Positions 34,762 through 44,362 of a stretch of DNA of 64,000 nt are shown piece by piece. The notes beneath the pieces are model-generated. The model saw only the letters and a program-made list of their open reading frames with translations. It did not search any database and was not told the DNA's origin. Both the position numbers and the translations under genes were made by a program. The stretch spans positions 62,001 to 126,000 of the forward strand of contig NZ_JBIQVZ010000002.1 of NCBI RefSeq assembly GCF_044335535.1, written 5' to 3'. Source of the stretch: Mariniflexile sp044335535. GTDB taxonomy: Bacteria; Bacteroidota; Bacteroidia; Flavobacteriales; Flavobacteriaceae. Numbering within the stretch: the first letter of the stretch is position 1; each line of letters opens with the position of its first letter.

Positions 34762-35643
34762 ATGAGGGCATTAGTAATTTCTGGCGGTGGTAGTAAAGGG
34801 GCTTATGCAGGTGGTGTCGCCGAATATTTAATTAAAGAAAGAGGACATGTATACGATTTGTATGTAGGAACCTCTACAGGGAGTTTATTAGTGCCACATA
34901 TTGCTGCTGGTAAGATTGACAAAATTTATGATGTGTTTACAGACGTTAAACAAAGTAATATTTTTAGTGTCAATCCTTTTCGAACACGAAAAAAGGGAGA
35001 TAGAGAATATGTGTCTATAAACTTTATAAACTCATTGTGGCAATTTATAAAAATGAAGCGCACTTTTGGTGAAAGCAAAGCACTGAAACGTTATCTTAAA
35101 AAACACTTTACGGAAGAAGAATATAATTTTATAAAAACAACTAAAGAAGATGTGGTTGTAACGGTTTCGAATTTATCTCAAAATAGGGTGGAGTATAAGT
35201 CTATAAAAGATTTTTCTTATGATGAATTTTGTGAATGGATTTGGATTTCGTGTAACTATATCCCTTTTATGTCGTTAGCAAAAGTAAATGGTTTTGAGTA
35301 TGCCGATGGTGCTTTTGGTTGTGTGGTACCTATACGGGAAGCAATACAACGAGGCGCCACCGAAATTGATGCAGTAGTTTTGGAATCTGAAAATCTAGAG
35401 TACATGAAAGTATTGGGCAAAAACCCATTTTCTTTGATGCTCAATTTGTTTGGGCATTTATTAGATCAAGTAGAGCGAAGTGATATTCTTATAGGAAAGC
35501 TTGCGGCTAAGAATAAAGGGGTAAAACTTAATTTGTATTATACACCTTCAAAGCTCACTGAAAACTCATTGATATTCAATAAAAAACTCATGGTTACATG
35601 GTGGCAACAAGGGTTTGATTACGCAAAGAGCAGGCATAAATAA
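34762..35643 (+). CDS. Patatin-like phospholipase, second of a tandem pair
   Basis: A 293-aa paralogue of the preceding gene, aligned over its whole length: GGGSKGAYAGG, GTSTG, and ADGAFG in place of ADGGLG around the catalytic Asp. Shared phrases such as TKEDVVVTVSNLS and ISCNYIPFM show a tandem duplication. It begins with ATG two bases after the first copy ends, so the two are one transcript. They differ more in the middle than at the ends. Confidence 0.9.
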   Translation: MRALVISGGGSKGAYAGGVAEYLIKERGHVYDLYVGTSTGSLLVPHIAAGKIDKIYDVFTDVKQSNIFSVNPFRTRKKGDREYVSINFINSLWQFIKMKRTFGESKALKRYLKKHFTEEEYNFIKTTKEDVVVTVSNLSQNRVEYKSIKDFSYDEFCEWIWISCNYIPFMSLAKVNGFEYADGAFGCVVPIREAIQRGATEIDAVVLESENLEYMKVLGKNPFSLMLNLFGHLLDQVERSDILIGKLAAKNKGVKLNLYYTPSKLTENSLIFNKKLMVTWWQQGFDYAKSRHK

Positions 35644-35673
35644 GCATGTCGAATGAATTACGCATTGATTCAT

Positions 35674-36195
35674 TTACCATAATTCAGATACTTCTTCTTT
35701 TACAAATGATAATGCAGCATCACTTGGCGAGCGTCGTTCCATCATTTCGGTTAAAATAACTTCTCTAAGCTTGTTGGCGGTATCGGTTTTTTCAAGTAAA
35801 CTAGCTTTTCTTATTAATTGAATCGTAGCATTTTTCGCTGCATTAATAATGTTCCAACACCTCTCACTTATATAGATTTGCTGTGATAAATTGTGTTCAA
35901 ATTCTTGCTCAATATTCTGTATAATTAAAGCTTCATAAGCTTCTTTATCTGAAGATGTTGGAGGAATTCTAATTAGTAAATTTGATGGCGTCATGCGTTC
36001 TAAAAACAATACCATGCGTTCATAGGCTTGTAATCGCATCGGCAAGGTGTTAACTTGTAAATCTTTTTTCAATAAAAACCGTCTTCTGCCATCTTCGTTT
36101 TTGGTGTGTTCCTTAAAAAAATAATAAGCAATAAGGCCAGTAATTAATGAAGGAATAGCAAATAAAAAAAGGTCAATTAGTCTGTTAGCATCCAT
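35674..36195 (-). CDS. Small membrane-anchored protein, DUF7935-like
   Basis: A 173-aa protein with one N-terminal transmembrane helix (about residues 5-26, LIDLFLFAIPSLITGLIAYY). A charged helical cytoplasmic part follows (KKDLQVNTLPMRLQAYERM, LIQNIEQEFEHNLSQQIYIS). I associate this pattern with the Bacteroidota family DUF7935. The function is unknown. It is convergent with the patatin pair and follows the FMN enzyme gene in the same direction after 68 bases. Confidence 0.75.
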   Translation of the reverse strand: MDANRLIDLFLFAIPSLITGLIAYYFFKEHTKNEDGRRRFLLKKDLQVNTLPMRLQAYERMVLFLERMTPSNLLIRIPPTSSDKEAYEALIIQNIEQEFEHNLSQQIYISERCWNIINAAKNATIQLIRKASLLEKTDTANKLREVILTEMMERRSPSDAALSFVKEEVSELW

Positions 36196-36263
36196 AAAGG
36201 TATCATTTGATTAAGTAGGTATATTTTCAATTAGCTGTTGAACTCATATTTATATTGAAACTG

Positions 36264-37814
36264 CTAACTTATTTTCCCCCCCAAATATAAGCAATCTTTT
36301 AAATCTTGCATAGAAGTAAACGGCACAAGTGTTTTCTCGTACATATAGGTTTTGTTTAGCTCTTTTGAAAGATTATGGTCGTCTACATTAATTTCAACAT
36401 CTTCCATTTTAAATTGGCAGGGATGTTCATAGCCTGCAGCATGTGTAATTTCAATCAATTCTTTTTTAAATGTTTTAAAATACTGTGCTAATCGTTCCGA
36501 TTTTAAGGTAGGGTCAATACCATTTTGCAGCCATTTATTTTGCGTAGCCACGCCACTTGGACACCTGTTTGTGTGGCATATTTGAGCTTGAATACAGCCA
36601 ATACTCATCATCGCTTCACGTGCCACATTAATACAATCGATTCCCATAGCAAATGCCATAGCTGCTTTTCCGGGAAAACCAAGCTTACCGCTACCAATAA
36701 ATACAATACGTTCAGTCAAGCCTTTTTTCTGAAACAATTTATATAAATCACTAAAGCCATATACCCATGACAGCGATACATGGTCTGCAAAACTAGGAGG
36801 TGCTGCACCTGTACCACCTTCACCACCATCAACTGTAATAAAATCGGGACCTTTACCAGTTTTAACCATGATATCTGCTAGCTCTTCCCATTGTTCTAAT
36901 TTCCCTATTGCTGCTTTTATTCCGATGGGTAATCCTGTAGCTATAGCTATTTTCTCAATAAAATCAACCATCTCAGGGACATTGGAAAAAGCTTTATGGT
37001 TTGGAGGTGATATGACATCTTTGCCAACTTCAACACCTCTAATGTCGGCGAGTTCTTTAGTTATTTTTGCACCCGGTAGAACCCCGCCTTTTCCTGGTTT
37101 AGCACCTTGGGATAGTTTTATTTCAATGGCTTTTATAAACGGATTGTTTTCAACCAATGCCACTAATTTTTCCATTGAAAACCCACCATCTTCCGACCGA
37201 ACTCCAAAATACCCTGTTCCAAAATGGAAAATAACATCGCCACCATGTGAGTGATACGGTGACAAACCGCCTTCACCTGTATTATGATAAGCATCGACTA
37301 TTTTAACACCTTTGTTTAAAGATTCTATAGCTTTTGCAGAAAGTGAACCAAAACTCATTGCCGATACATTGATAACAGATGCAGGTCTGAAAGGTTTTTT
37401 ACGCTTGTGATAAGCACCCATTACTTTAGCACAGGGTAAAAAGGTTTTATCTATACTATTCGGGTGATTTTCATCAATTTTATAAGGCATCATCGCATTG
37501 TTTATAAATATATGATGGTGTGCATAAATATCTCTATCGGTACCAAAACCTTCGTAATTGTTTTCTTTTTTAGCCGAAGCATAAATCCAGCCCCGTTCTA
37601 TTCTGTTAAAAGGGAGTTCCTCTCGGTTATTAGCTACCAAATATTGTCTTAATTCTGGACCAATTTTTTCTAGTGCATAGCGTAAATGTCCAACAATGGG
37701 GAAGTTGTGGCTAATAGTATGTTTTCTTTGAATAAAGATATCTCTTATAGCTATTAACGCCAAAGCAATTAGTATCCAACCCCACCAAGAAATATTCGAT
37801 AAAAATATGATCAT
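36264..37814 (-). CDS. FMN-binding glutamate-synthase-family protein
   Basis: A 516-aa protein with one N-terminal membrane helix (about 8-24) followed by the FMN-binding and central domain of glutamate synthase large subunit. Visible are SAMSFGSLSAKAIESLNKG, KPGKGGVLPGAKIT, TVDGGEGGTGAAPP and IGSGKLGFPGKAAMAFAMG. A cysteine cluster in CIQAQICHTNRCPSG is typical of a 3Fe-4S site. The glutaminase and C-terminal GltB domains are missing, as in a widespread standalone family. Actual substrate not established. Confidence 0.88.
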   Translation of the reverse strand: MIIFLSNISWWGWILIALALIAIRDIFIQRKHTISHNFPIVGHLRYALEKIGPELRQYLVANNREELPFNRIERGWIYASAKKENNYEGFGTDRDIYAHHHIFINNAMMPYKIDENHPNSIDKTFLPCAKVMGAYHKRKKPFRPASVINVSAMSFGSLSAKAIESLNKGVKIVDAYHNTGEGGLSPYHSHGGDVIFHFGTGYFGVRSEDGGFSMEKLVALVENNPFIKAIEIKLSQGAKPGKGGVLPGAKITKELADIRGVEVGKDVISPPNHKAFSNVPEMVDFIEKIAIATGLPIGIKAAIGKLEQWEELADIMVKTGKGPDFITVDGGEGGTGAAPPSFADHVSLSWVYGFSDLYKLFQKKGLTERIVFIGSGKLGFPGKAAMAFAMGIDCINVAREAMMSIGCIQAQICHTNRCPSGVATQNKWLQNGIDPTLKSERLAQYFKTFKKELIEITHAAGYEHPCQFKMEDVEINVDDHNLSKELNKTYMYEKTLVPFTSMQDLKDCLYLGGKIS

Positions 37815-37968
37815 AGTACTTTAAGTAATTTTTTATTTCAGTATAAATATATTTATTAAAAAAATAAATAAAGCCGAAGTATGTACTAATTGTTTATAAT
37901 TATTAACAAATCTGTTTAAATAAAAGCATAACAATGTTTAATTTCACATCGTAAAATTTTATGCAGTT

Positions 37969-40302
37969 TTGGAAAAATATTTAAGTCAGTTAAACGAAGC
38001 CCAATTAGAGCCCACCATACAAAAAGACGGGCCAATGATTATAATAGCTGGCGCAGGTTCTGGTAAAACACGTGTGCTTACCTACCGTATTGCTTATCTA
38101 ATGAGCGAAGGTGTCGATCCGTTTAATATATTATCATTAACATTTACCAATAAGGCGGCTCGAGAGATGAAAGAGCGTATTGCCACTATTGTTGGTACAA
38201 GTGAAGCGAAGAATTTATGGATGGGAACTTTTCACTCGGTTTTTGCTAAAATCTTACGTATTGAAGCCGATAAATTAGGGTATCCAAGCAATTTTACCAT
38301 TTACGATACGCAGGATTCCGATAGATTGATTTCTTCTATTATTAAAGAAATGAATCTTGATAAAGATATTTATAAATACAAACAAGTTCGTTCTAGAATT
38401 TCATCCTATAAAAATAGCTTGATTACCGTACGTGCCTATTTTCAAAACCCAGAATTAATTGAAGCCGATACCATGGCAAGACGTCCACGTTTGGGTGATA
38501 TTTATAAAGAGTATGTAGAGCGTTGCTTTAAAGCTGGAGCAATGGATTTTGATGATTTATTGCTAAAAACCAACGAATTACTAACACGTTTCCCAGAGGT
38601 GTTGATGAAATATCAAAATCGTTTTAAGTACATTTTGGTTGATGAGTACCAGGATACCAACCATTCACAGTATTTAATAGTAAGGGCGTTGTCCGATAAG
38701 TTTCAGAATATTTGTGTGGTAGGTGATGATGCGCAAAGTATTTATGCATTCCGTGGCGCTAACATCAATAATATTTTAAATTTCCAGAAGGATTATGATG
38801 ATGTAAAGGTATTTCGTTTGGAGCAAAACTACCGTTCCACCAAAAACATTGTAAATGCTGCCAATTCAATTATTGATAAAAATCAAACCAAATTAGATAA
38901 GGTCGTTTGGACAGCCAATGATGAAGGTGAAAAAATTGTAGTAAATCGCTCGTTAACCGATGGTGATGAAGGGCGTTTTGTAGCAAGTGCCATTTGGGAA
39001 AACAAAATCCAACATCATGTAGCAAATAGTGATTTTGCTGTTTTATATAGAACCAATGCCCAATCGCGTGCTATAGAAGATGCCTTAAGAAAACGTGATA
39101 TTCCATATAGGATCTATGGTGGTTTGTCTTTCTATCAACGAAAGGAAATAAAAGACGTTTTATCATATTTACGATTGATTATAAACCCTGCCGATGAAGA
39201 AGCTTTAAAGCGTGTTATCAATTTTCCACCACGAGGTATAGGTGATACAACCATAGATAGATTAGTAGTAGCTGCTAACGGTTACAAGCGTTCTATTTTT
39301 GAAGTAATGAAAAACATCGATAAAACCGATGTAAAAATAAATTCGGGTACGAAGGGGAAGCTTCAGGATTTTGTGACCATGATTGAAAGCTATCAGGTGC
39401 TAAATCAAACCGCCGATGTTTTTGAATTGGCAGAGCATGTTACCAGAACCAGTGGATTAATTAGGGAGTTTAAAAAGGATGGTACCCCTGAAGGTGTTAC
39501 CAGAATGGAAAACATTGAGGAGCTTTTAAATGGTATGAAAGACTTTGTGGAAGGCCAAAAAGAATTGGCTGACACCACAGGTAATTTAGCAGAATTTCTA
39601 GAAGATGTGGCTTTGGCAACCGATTTGGATGCCGATAAAGGCGATAGTGACCACGTAGCATTAATGACCATACATTTAGCTAAAGGTTTGGAGTTTCCGT
39701 ATGTGTTTATAGTTGGGTTGGAAGAAGATTTATTCCCAAGCGCCATGAGTATGGGGACACGCAGCGAATTGGAAGAGGAGCGCCGTTTGTTTTATGTCGC
39801 CTTAACACGTGCCGAAAAACAAGCCTATTTAACCTATGCGTTGTCTCGCTACCGTTGGGGGAAATTAGTAGATTCTGAACCAAGTCGTTTTATAGAAGAA
39901 ATTGATGAGCAATATTTAGAAATCACAACCCCAATTGAAGAACGTCGTTTTAACCCCATGTTGGATGCCGATATTTTTGGTGATGTAGAACCAAATAAAA
40001 TCCGGTTTAAACCTGCAAAACAAGCGGTGTTAAAAAAGGGTGGTTCAACGAAAGAAGAGCCTGTTAAGTTTCAGGTAACCACACCTAAAAATTTAAAGCC
40101 TGTAACAGCGACTGATAGCAATACCAATTTATTCGACAGTAAATTAGTGATAGGTAATCTGGTTAAACACATGCGTTTTGGTACGGGTGAAGTTTTAAAA
40201 ATAGAAGGAACAGGTGCCGATGTGAAGGCCGAAATTAAATTTCAGCACGGAGGCATTAAAAAATTATTGTTACGTTTTGCTAAGTTGGAGGTCATAGGCT
40301 AA
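37969..40302 (+). CDS. UvrD/PcrA-type SF1 DNA helicase
   Basis: A 777-aa 3'-5' helicase for nucleotide excision and replication repair. Motifs: Q-motif LNEAQLEPT, Walker A GAGSGKT (28-34), Ia LTFTNKAAREMKER, II VDEYQDTN, III GDDAQSIYAFRGA, IV RLEQNYRS, V ALMTIHLAKGLEFP and VI EERRLFYVALTRA. A C-terminal tudor-like segment (about 720-775, GNLVKHMRFGTGEVLKI) matches PcrA/UvrD. It starts at TTG; the nearby ATG at 37961 is out of frame. It is divergent from the FMN enzyme gene. Confidence 0.95.
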   Translation: MEKYLSQLNEAQLEPTIQKDGPMIIIAGAGSGKTRVLTYRIAYLMSEGVDPFNILSLTFTNKAAREMKERIATIVGTSEAKNLWMGTFHSVFAKILRIEADKLGYPSNFTIYDTQDSDRLISSIIKEMNLDKDIYKYKQVRSRISSYKNSLITVRAYFQNPELIEADTMARRPRLGDIYKEYVERCFKAGAMDFDDLLLKTNELLTRFPEVLMKYQNRFKYILVDEYQDTNHSQYLIVRALSDKFQNICVVGDDAQSIYAFRGANINNILNFQKDYDDVKVFRLEQNYRSTKNIVNAANSIIDKNQTKLDKVVWTANDEGEKIVVNRSLTDGDEGRFVASAIWENKIQHHVANSDFAVLYRTNAQSRAIEDALRKRDIPYRIYGGLSFYQRKEIKDVLSYLRLIINPADEEALKRVINFPPRGIGDTTIDRLVVAANGYKRSIFEVMKNIDKTDVKINSGTKGKLQDFVTMIESYQVLNQTADVFELAEHVTRTSGLIREFKKDGTPEGVTRMENIEELLNGMKDFVEGQKELADTTGNLAEFLEDVALATDLDADKGDSDHVALMTIHLAKGLEFPYVFIVGLEEDLFPSAMSMGTRSELEEERRLFYVALTRAEKQAYLTYALSRYRWGKLVDSEPSRFIEEIDEQYLEITTPIEERRFNPMLDADIFGDVEPNKIRFKPAKQAVLKKGGSTKEEPVKFQVTTPKNLKPVTATDSNTNLFDSKLVIGNLVKHMRFGTGEVLKIEGTGADVKAEIKFQHGGIKKLLLRFAKLEVIG

Positions 40303-40308
40303 AGGGTT

Positions 40309-41274
40309 TTATTTAACCATACGGACTGAATTTACATGCCCATTGCCATCATATTCTTTTACGGTATTATGGGGATCAGTTATCCATTCGCCATCTACTA
40401 TAAATTTATAATGGTGCTTGCCTCCAGATAAAGGTATAACGTATTTCCATCCATAATCTGTTTTTTGCATCACGAAATCTTGTTCGTTCCAATTATTGAA
40501 TGAACCCGAAAGAACTACTTTTTTAGCATTTGTGTAACCTCTAAGCTTAAAAGTGGTGTATTCTTTTATATCCAGTACCGAATTGAACTCATTGAATTCA
40601 TTTCTTTTTTTATGAGGGTTGTTTGGGTCTTCCATCCAATGTCCATCAACAATAAAACGATACTCATATTCCCCAGGTTTTATTTGTAAAGTGAGCTCCC
40701 AAGCATCGTTAACTTTTTTCATTATAAATAGATTTTCATTCCATTTATTGAACGATCCAGCAACAATTACCTTTTTTGCATTCTTATAACCGTGCAGCTT
40801 AAAACTAGCATTTCCATTTTCGCTTGGGTAGGCGGTGTACATCTTTAAATTGTAAACGCCAAGCCTATGTCCATCTTTGGTAGCTTTTGTAATATTGAGG
40901 TCTTTTCTAGAGGGTTCTGCCCAATATGAATTGTTAATAATGTATTTGAATTCCCAAGAAAACTCATCATTAAAATCATCAATGTTCTTTCTTAATTCGT
41001 ACTTGAATTCGCTGATTTTTTTCATTTTCCAGTTATTTCTGGACCAATTGTTGAATTCCCCGGAAACCACAACATTTTCTATGTTGAAATCATTAAAATC
41101 GAGCACTTGTCCAGTATATTCTTGAGTGAATTTTGAATAATCCCGTACATCAAATGAAAACACAACCGTATCGCCTTCAATTTTGTAGCCTTTGAAGAAT
41201 TCTTTTTGTGCATAAGAAATGAAACTTACAAGTACAAAAAACAAACAATTGATATGTGATTTTAGCTGTTTCAT
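40309..41274 (-). CDS. Secreted protein with three tandem CBM48/AMPK-type glycogen-binding domains
   Basis: A 321-aa exported protein (signal peptide about 1-22, SYAQ). It is made almost entirely of three E-set domains at about 66-123, 155-235 and 241-319. Each has the signature (S/A)G(E/S)FN(N/K)W and the later F(I)VDG.W..DP. Such domains bind alpha-glucans in AMPK and branching enzymes. A three-domain secreted version without an enzyme is unusual. Its ATG overlaps the stop of the upstream retropepsin-like gene (four bases), so both are translated together. Confidence 0.85.
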   Translation of the reverse strand: MKQLKSHINCLFFVLVSFISYAQKEFFKGYKIEGDTVVFSFDVRDYSKFTQEYTGQVLDFNDFNIENVVVSGEFNNWSRNNWKMKKISEFKYELRKNIDDFNDEFSWEFKYIINNSYWAEPSRKDLNITKATKDGHRLGVYNLKMYTAYPSENGNASFKLHGYKNAKKVIVAGSFNKWNENLFIMKKVNDAWELTLQIKPGEYEYRFIVDGHWMEDPNNPHKKRNEFNEFNSVLDIKEYTTFKLRGYTNAKKVVLSGSFNNWNEQDFVMQKTDYGWKYVIPLSGGKHHYKFIVDGEWITDPHNTVKEYDGNGHVNSVRMVK

Positions 41275-42236
41275 TGTTGATTTATCGGGTAATCAATAAA
41301 ATATAATTTCTCCTTTTGATAATTAATTATGGTTCTTTTTTGAGCAAAAAACTCATAGCCTAAAACACCATCTAAATTGGTTCCAAAAGTATCATTCATT
41401 TTGTTCAAATTGGTTAGAATGGTAAACATGGGGCCAAAATAAATAGTTTCACTTAATTTAACGCGATGCAATTTTCCTGCCAATACTTCTATTTTTTTGT
41501 TGCTGGCATCAGTTAAGGTCAATCGCTTTATAGGAATAAAATATTTTAATACTTTTTTGTTAATGCTTTTATTAATTTGATTAAACTCTGCCGCTGTATC
41601 CAAACCAAACTTCACCTCTTGATTATTGATGCTTCCACTTATAATGATGGTGTGCTTTTTTAATTTAAAATCTAGGCTATCAATAATCTTTTCTAAATAT
41701 ACGTTCTTATTTAATGGGTTGCCAAAGGCATCAACTTTAGTTAATGTTATTTGATTTAAATATAGATCAATAAATACCTCGTAATCCTTTAAAATACTGT
41801 AGCCAATGATGCCTAGAAATTTTGCTTTCTTTATTGTTTCAATATGTGATAAATCAATGACATCTGAATTTTTGTTTTCTAATTTAAAATCTCTTATTTG
41901 AAATTCTTTGATGTGCCTTTCGTAAGGACTGTCTATGGATTGTAAAACTCCGGAAACTTCTTGTGATTTTCTTTGATGTTCATATAATTTTGGAAAATGA
42001 ACCTTATTCAAAATTAAGGCTTCTGAACCTGTATCAATAATAAAATGGCCTTTTTTATTTAAAACTTCTGCTTCAATTACAATTAAGTGATCTATTAGTT
42101 TGAAAGGAATTCGGATGGTAAACTCGTTAACAACTTCTGCTTGAGGAAAAACAATACTACTTTTGATACCATTAGTTGCACAAACAAAATGGCTGTTAAA
42201 AGTGAAGAATATTATAAAAAGCAAAAATCTTAGCAT
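41271..42236 (-). CDS. Retropepsin-like aspartic protease, two-lobed, exported
   Basis: A 321-aa protein with an N-terminal signal (about 1-20). Two pepsin-like lobes follow, each with a catalytic-type loop: IIDTGSEALIL (Asp68) and GLDTAAEFNQ (Asp213). The first is a perfect DTG; the second is DTA rather than DTG, seen in some active retropepsins. The C-terminal phrase GVLGYEFFAQKRTIINY recalls the clan AA PDZ-containing proteases of Bacteroidota, but no PDZ domain is present. It is co-translated with the CBM48 protein. Confidence 0.82.
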   Translation of the reverse strand: MLRFLLFIIFFTFNSHFVCATNGIKSSIVFPQAEVVNEFTIRIPFKLIDHLIVIEAEVLNKKGHFIIDTGSEALILNKVHFPKLYEHQRKSQEVSGVLQSIDSPYERHIKEFQIRDFKLENKNSDVIDLSHIETIKKAKFLGIIGYSILKDYEVFIDLYLNQITLTKVDAFGNPLNKNVYLEKIIDSLDFKLKKHTIIISGSINNQEVKFGLDTAAEFNQINKSINKKVLKYFIPIKRLTLTDASNKKIEVLAGKLHRVKLSETIYFGPMFTILTNLNKMNDTFGTNLDGVLGYEFFAQKRTIINYQKEKLYFIDYPINQQ

Positions 42237-42395
42237 ACATAACTAAGACTATTATATAACTGAAATGTTACATTTTTTTATTTTTAATTAGCTGTTTACT
42301 AAAACTGAGACAGCCTCTAAGCAGAAGAAACCTAGATTAAAATATTTCATAACAAAAATAATATTTACTTTTAACGGTAATATAAAATAATTGTT

Positions 42396-43016
42396 ATGGC
42401 TGAGTTTGTTAGGATATATGAAGAAAACCCCAATCCAAAAGAAATTGATAGGGTGGTGGCTGTTCTAAAACGAGGAGGATTAATTATTTATCCAACCGAT
42501 ACGGTTTATGGTTTGGGATGTGATATTAATAATTTAAGAGCGCTTGAACGTGTGGCGCAAATAAGAGGTGTTAAGCTAGAAAAAGCCAATTTTTCGTTTG
42601 TTTGTCATGATTTAAGCCATTTAAGCGATTACGTAAAACAAATCGATACAGCCACTTTTAAAATATTAAAACGTGCGCTACCAGGCCCTTACACATTTAT
42701 TCTTCCAGGTTCTAACAGTTTGCCAAATCCGTTTAAAAAGAAAAAAACGGTGGGTATCCGTATTCCTGCCAACAATATTGCATTGGAAATTGTAAAGAAA
42801 CTGGGAAACCCCATAATATCAACGTCTATTCATGATGAAGACGCCGTTATTGAATATACCACCGATCCTGAACTTATTTTAGAAAAATGGGATAATTTGG
42901 TCGATTTGGTTATTGATGGTGGTTATGGTGATAACTATGCTTCTACGGTTATCGATTTATCGGAAGATGAACCCGTTATTATTAGGGAAGGAAAGGGGAG
43001 TTTGGAGATATTTTAA
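42396..43016 (+). CDS. L-threonylcarbamoyladenylate synthase (Sua5/YciO/YrdC family)
   Basis: A 206-aa enzyme that makes threonylcarbamoyl-AMP from Thr, bicarbonate and ATP for the t6A37 modification of ANN-decoding tRNAs. Motifs: GGLIIYPTDTVYGLGCDI, the basic PGPYTFILPGS region, and GIRIPANNIALEIV. It lacks the extra C-terminal Sua5 domain. It is more like YciO/YrdC in length, so the exact subfamily (TsaC versus YciO) is not settled. Confidence 0.9.
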   Translation: MAEFVRIYEENPNPKEIDRVVAVLKRGGLIIYPTDTVYGLGCDINNLRALERVAQIRGVKLEKANFSFVCHDLSHLSDYVKQIDTATFKILKRALPGPYTFILPGSNSLPNPFKKKKTVGIRIPANNIALEIVKKLGNPIISTSIHDEDAVIEYTTDPELILEKWDNLVDLVIDGGYGDNYASTVIDLSEDEPVIIREGKGSLEIF

Positions 43017-43033
43017 TCGCTAATACTTTAGAA

Positions 43034-43375
43034 ATGAAAAACAATCAAATAAATTATATTGAATTCAAAGCTGCTGATCTTGAAGAAATCAAAATGTTTT
43101 ATAGCAAATGTTTTAATTGGGTTTTTACAGATTATGGTCCTAGTTATATAGCCTTTTCTGAAAGTGGTTTAGATGGTGGATTTGAGAAATCTGACTTAAA
43201 AATCATGAATGGAGCATTAGTTGTTCTATATCATGAAGACTTAAATTTAGTTAAAAATAATATTATCCAATTTGGAGGTAACATATCAAAAGATATTTTT
43301 TCATTTCCAGGAGGGAGAAGGTTTCATTTTTTAGATCCTGCAGGTAACGAACTCGCTGTTTGGTCTGATAAATAA
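43034..43375 (+). CDS. VOC-fold (glyoxalase/bleomycin-resistance-like) protein
   Basis: A 113-aa protein with two beta-alpha-beta-beta-beta modules of the vicinal oxygen chelate fold. It starts NYIEFKAADLEEIKMFYSKC and ends FHFLDPAGNELAVWSDK, the typical closing of this superfamily. Substrate unknown. It lies 17 bases after the Sua5-like gene and ends at a strong terminator. Confidence 0.87.
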   Translation: MKNNQINYIEFKAADLEEIKMFYSKCFNWVFTDYGPSYIAFSESGLDGGFEKSDLKIMNGALVVLYHEDLNLVKNNIIQFGGNISKDIFSFPGGRRFHFLDPAGNELAVWSDK

Positions 43376-43412
43376 ATAAGAAAGCCCAACCTTACAGTTG
43401 GGCTTTCTTATT
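43375..43412. terminator. Strong bidirectional rho-independent terminator
   Basis: AATAAGAAAGCCCAAC pairs perfectly with GTTGGGCTTTCTTATT over 16 bases around a six-base loop (CTTACA). T-rich and A-rich flanks serve both directions. It sits between the convergent VOC and OmpA genes. Confidence 0.92.
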
Positions 43413-43428
43413 TATTTTGAAATTCTAA

Positions 43429-44265
43429 TTAGTTTTGAACAGAAAGGTTTTTCATTTCTTTTTCAACCATATCATAGAATTGATCAATTTTAGGAAGTAC
43501 TACAATACGAGTACGTCTGTTTTTTGCTCTGTTTTCAGCAGTGTTGTTTTCTACTAAAGGCACATAATCAGCACGGCCAGCAGCAATTAACTGAGCAGGA
43601 TTTACACCAAGTGTTTGTAATACTCTAATAATTGAAGTAGAACGTTTAACACTTAAATCCCAGTTATCTAATAATACACCACTAGCATAAGGCACATTAT
43701 CTGTGTGACCTTCAACCATACATTCGAAATCCGGTTTGCTGTTTACTACTTTTGCAACTTTAGCAAGTACTTCTTTAGCTCTTGTAGTGACGTTGTAGCT
43801 ACCGCTTTGGAATAATAATTTATCAGCAATAGAAATGAATACAACACCTTTTTCAACATTGATTTCGATATCTGGATCGTTGATACCTACTTCACGCTTT
43901 AAGCTGGTTACTACAGCAAGTGTAATACTGTCTTTTTTAGTTAAAGCATCTTGTAGACGTGTAATTTTCATATCTTTTTCTTTGATGCTTTCTAGAGTTT
44001 TCTCTATGTTGCTAGCACCTTTTGAAGATAATACTTGTAAGTTGTCATTGCTTTTTCTTAAATCGGCAACTTGTTCTTCTAAAGCAGTTGCTCTTGCTGT
44101 TGCAGAAGCTCTATCTTCTAAACAGGTGTTTAATTTAACTGTTGCAGAATTCAATAAATCTTGAGATTCTTTGTATTTCGCTTCAAGGTCTGTAAATTGT
44201 TTTTTAGAAACGCATGAGCTCAATAAAAACATCGTCGATAAGCTAAGTAATAAGATTTTCTTCAT
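43429..44265 (-). CDS. OmpA-family peptidoglycan-binding lipoprotein
   Basis: A 278-aa lipoprotein (lipobox LLSSC, Cys18). A coiled-coil stretch (about 25-125, LEAKYKESQDLLNSATVKLN and repeated Glu/Lys/Leu) is followed by a C-terminal OmpA domain (about 145-270) with VEGHTDNVP and LIAAGRADY. The latter domain binds meso-diaminopimelate of peptidoglycan and tethers the outer membrane. It has a -7 box at 44303 and a strong terminator downstream; likely a highly expressed single gene. Confidence 0.92.
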   Translation of the reverse strand: MKKILLLSLSTMFLLSSCVSKKQFTDLEAKYKESQDLLNSATVKLNTCLEDRASATARATALEEQVADLRKSNDNLQVLSSKGASNIEKTLESIKEKDMKITRLQDALTKKDSITLAVVTSLKREVGINDPDIEINVEKGVVFISIADKLLFQSGSYNVTTRAKEVLAKVAKVVNSKPDFECMVEGHTDNVPYASGVLLDNWDLSVKRSTSIIRVLQTLGVNPAQLIAAGRADYVPLVENNTAENRAKNRRTRIVVLPKIDQFYDMVEKEMKNLSVQN

Positions 44266-44302
44266 AATTATTTAAGGGTTTTATATTTCTCTAATATTTG
44301 TG

Positions 44303-44310
44303 CAAAAATA
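44303..44310 (-). promoter_or_regulatory. Putative -7 promoter box of the OmpA gene
   Basis: TATTTTTG followed by C on the minus strand matches TAnnTTTG exactly, 38 bases before the ATG at 44265. -33 box not evident. Confidence 0.4.
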
Positions 44311-44362
44311 TGTAAAAAAGAGCCGTTAATAGTATTTTAACAAAACTTTTGCAAACAATTTA

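Noticed and set aside
33857..35643. CBASS-type anti-phage effectors (patatin CapV)
   Set aside because: No cyclic-nucleotide synthase or other CBASS gene adjoins; two plain patatins in a housekeeping setting.
42297..42320. Third copy of the hairpin repeat (GACAGCCTCT)
   Set aside because: Only about ten bases match one arm; no partner arm or internal blocks.
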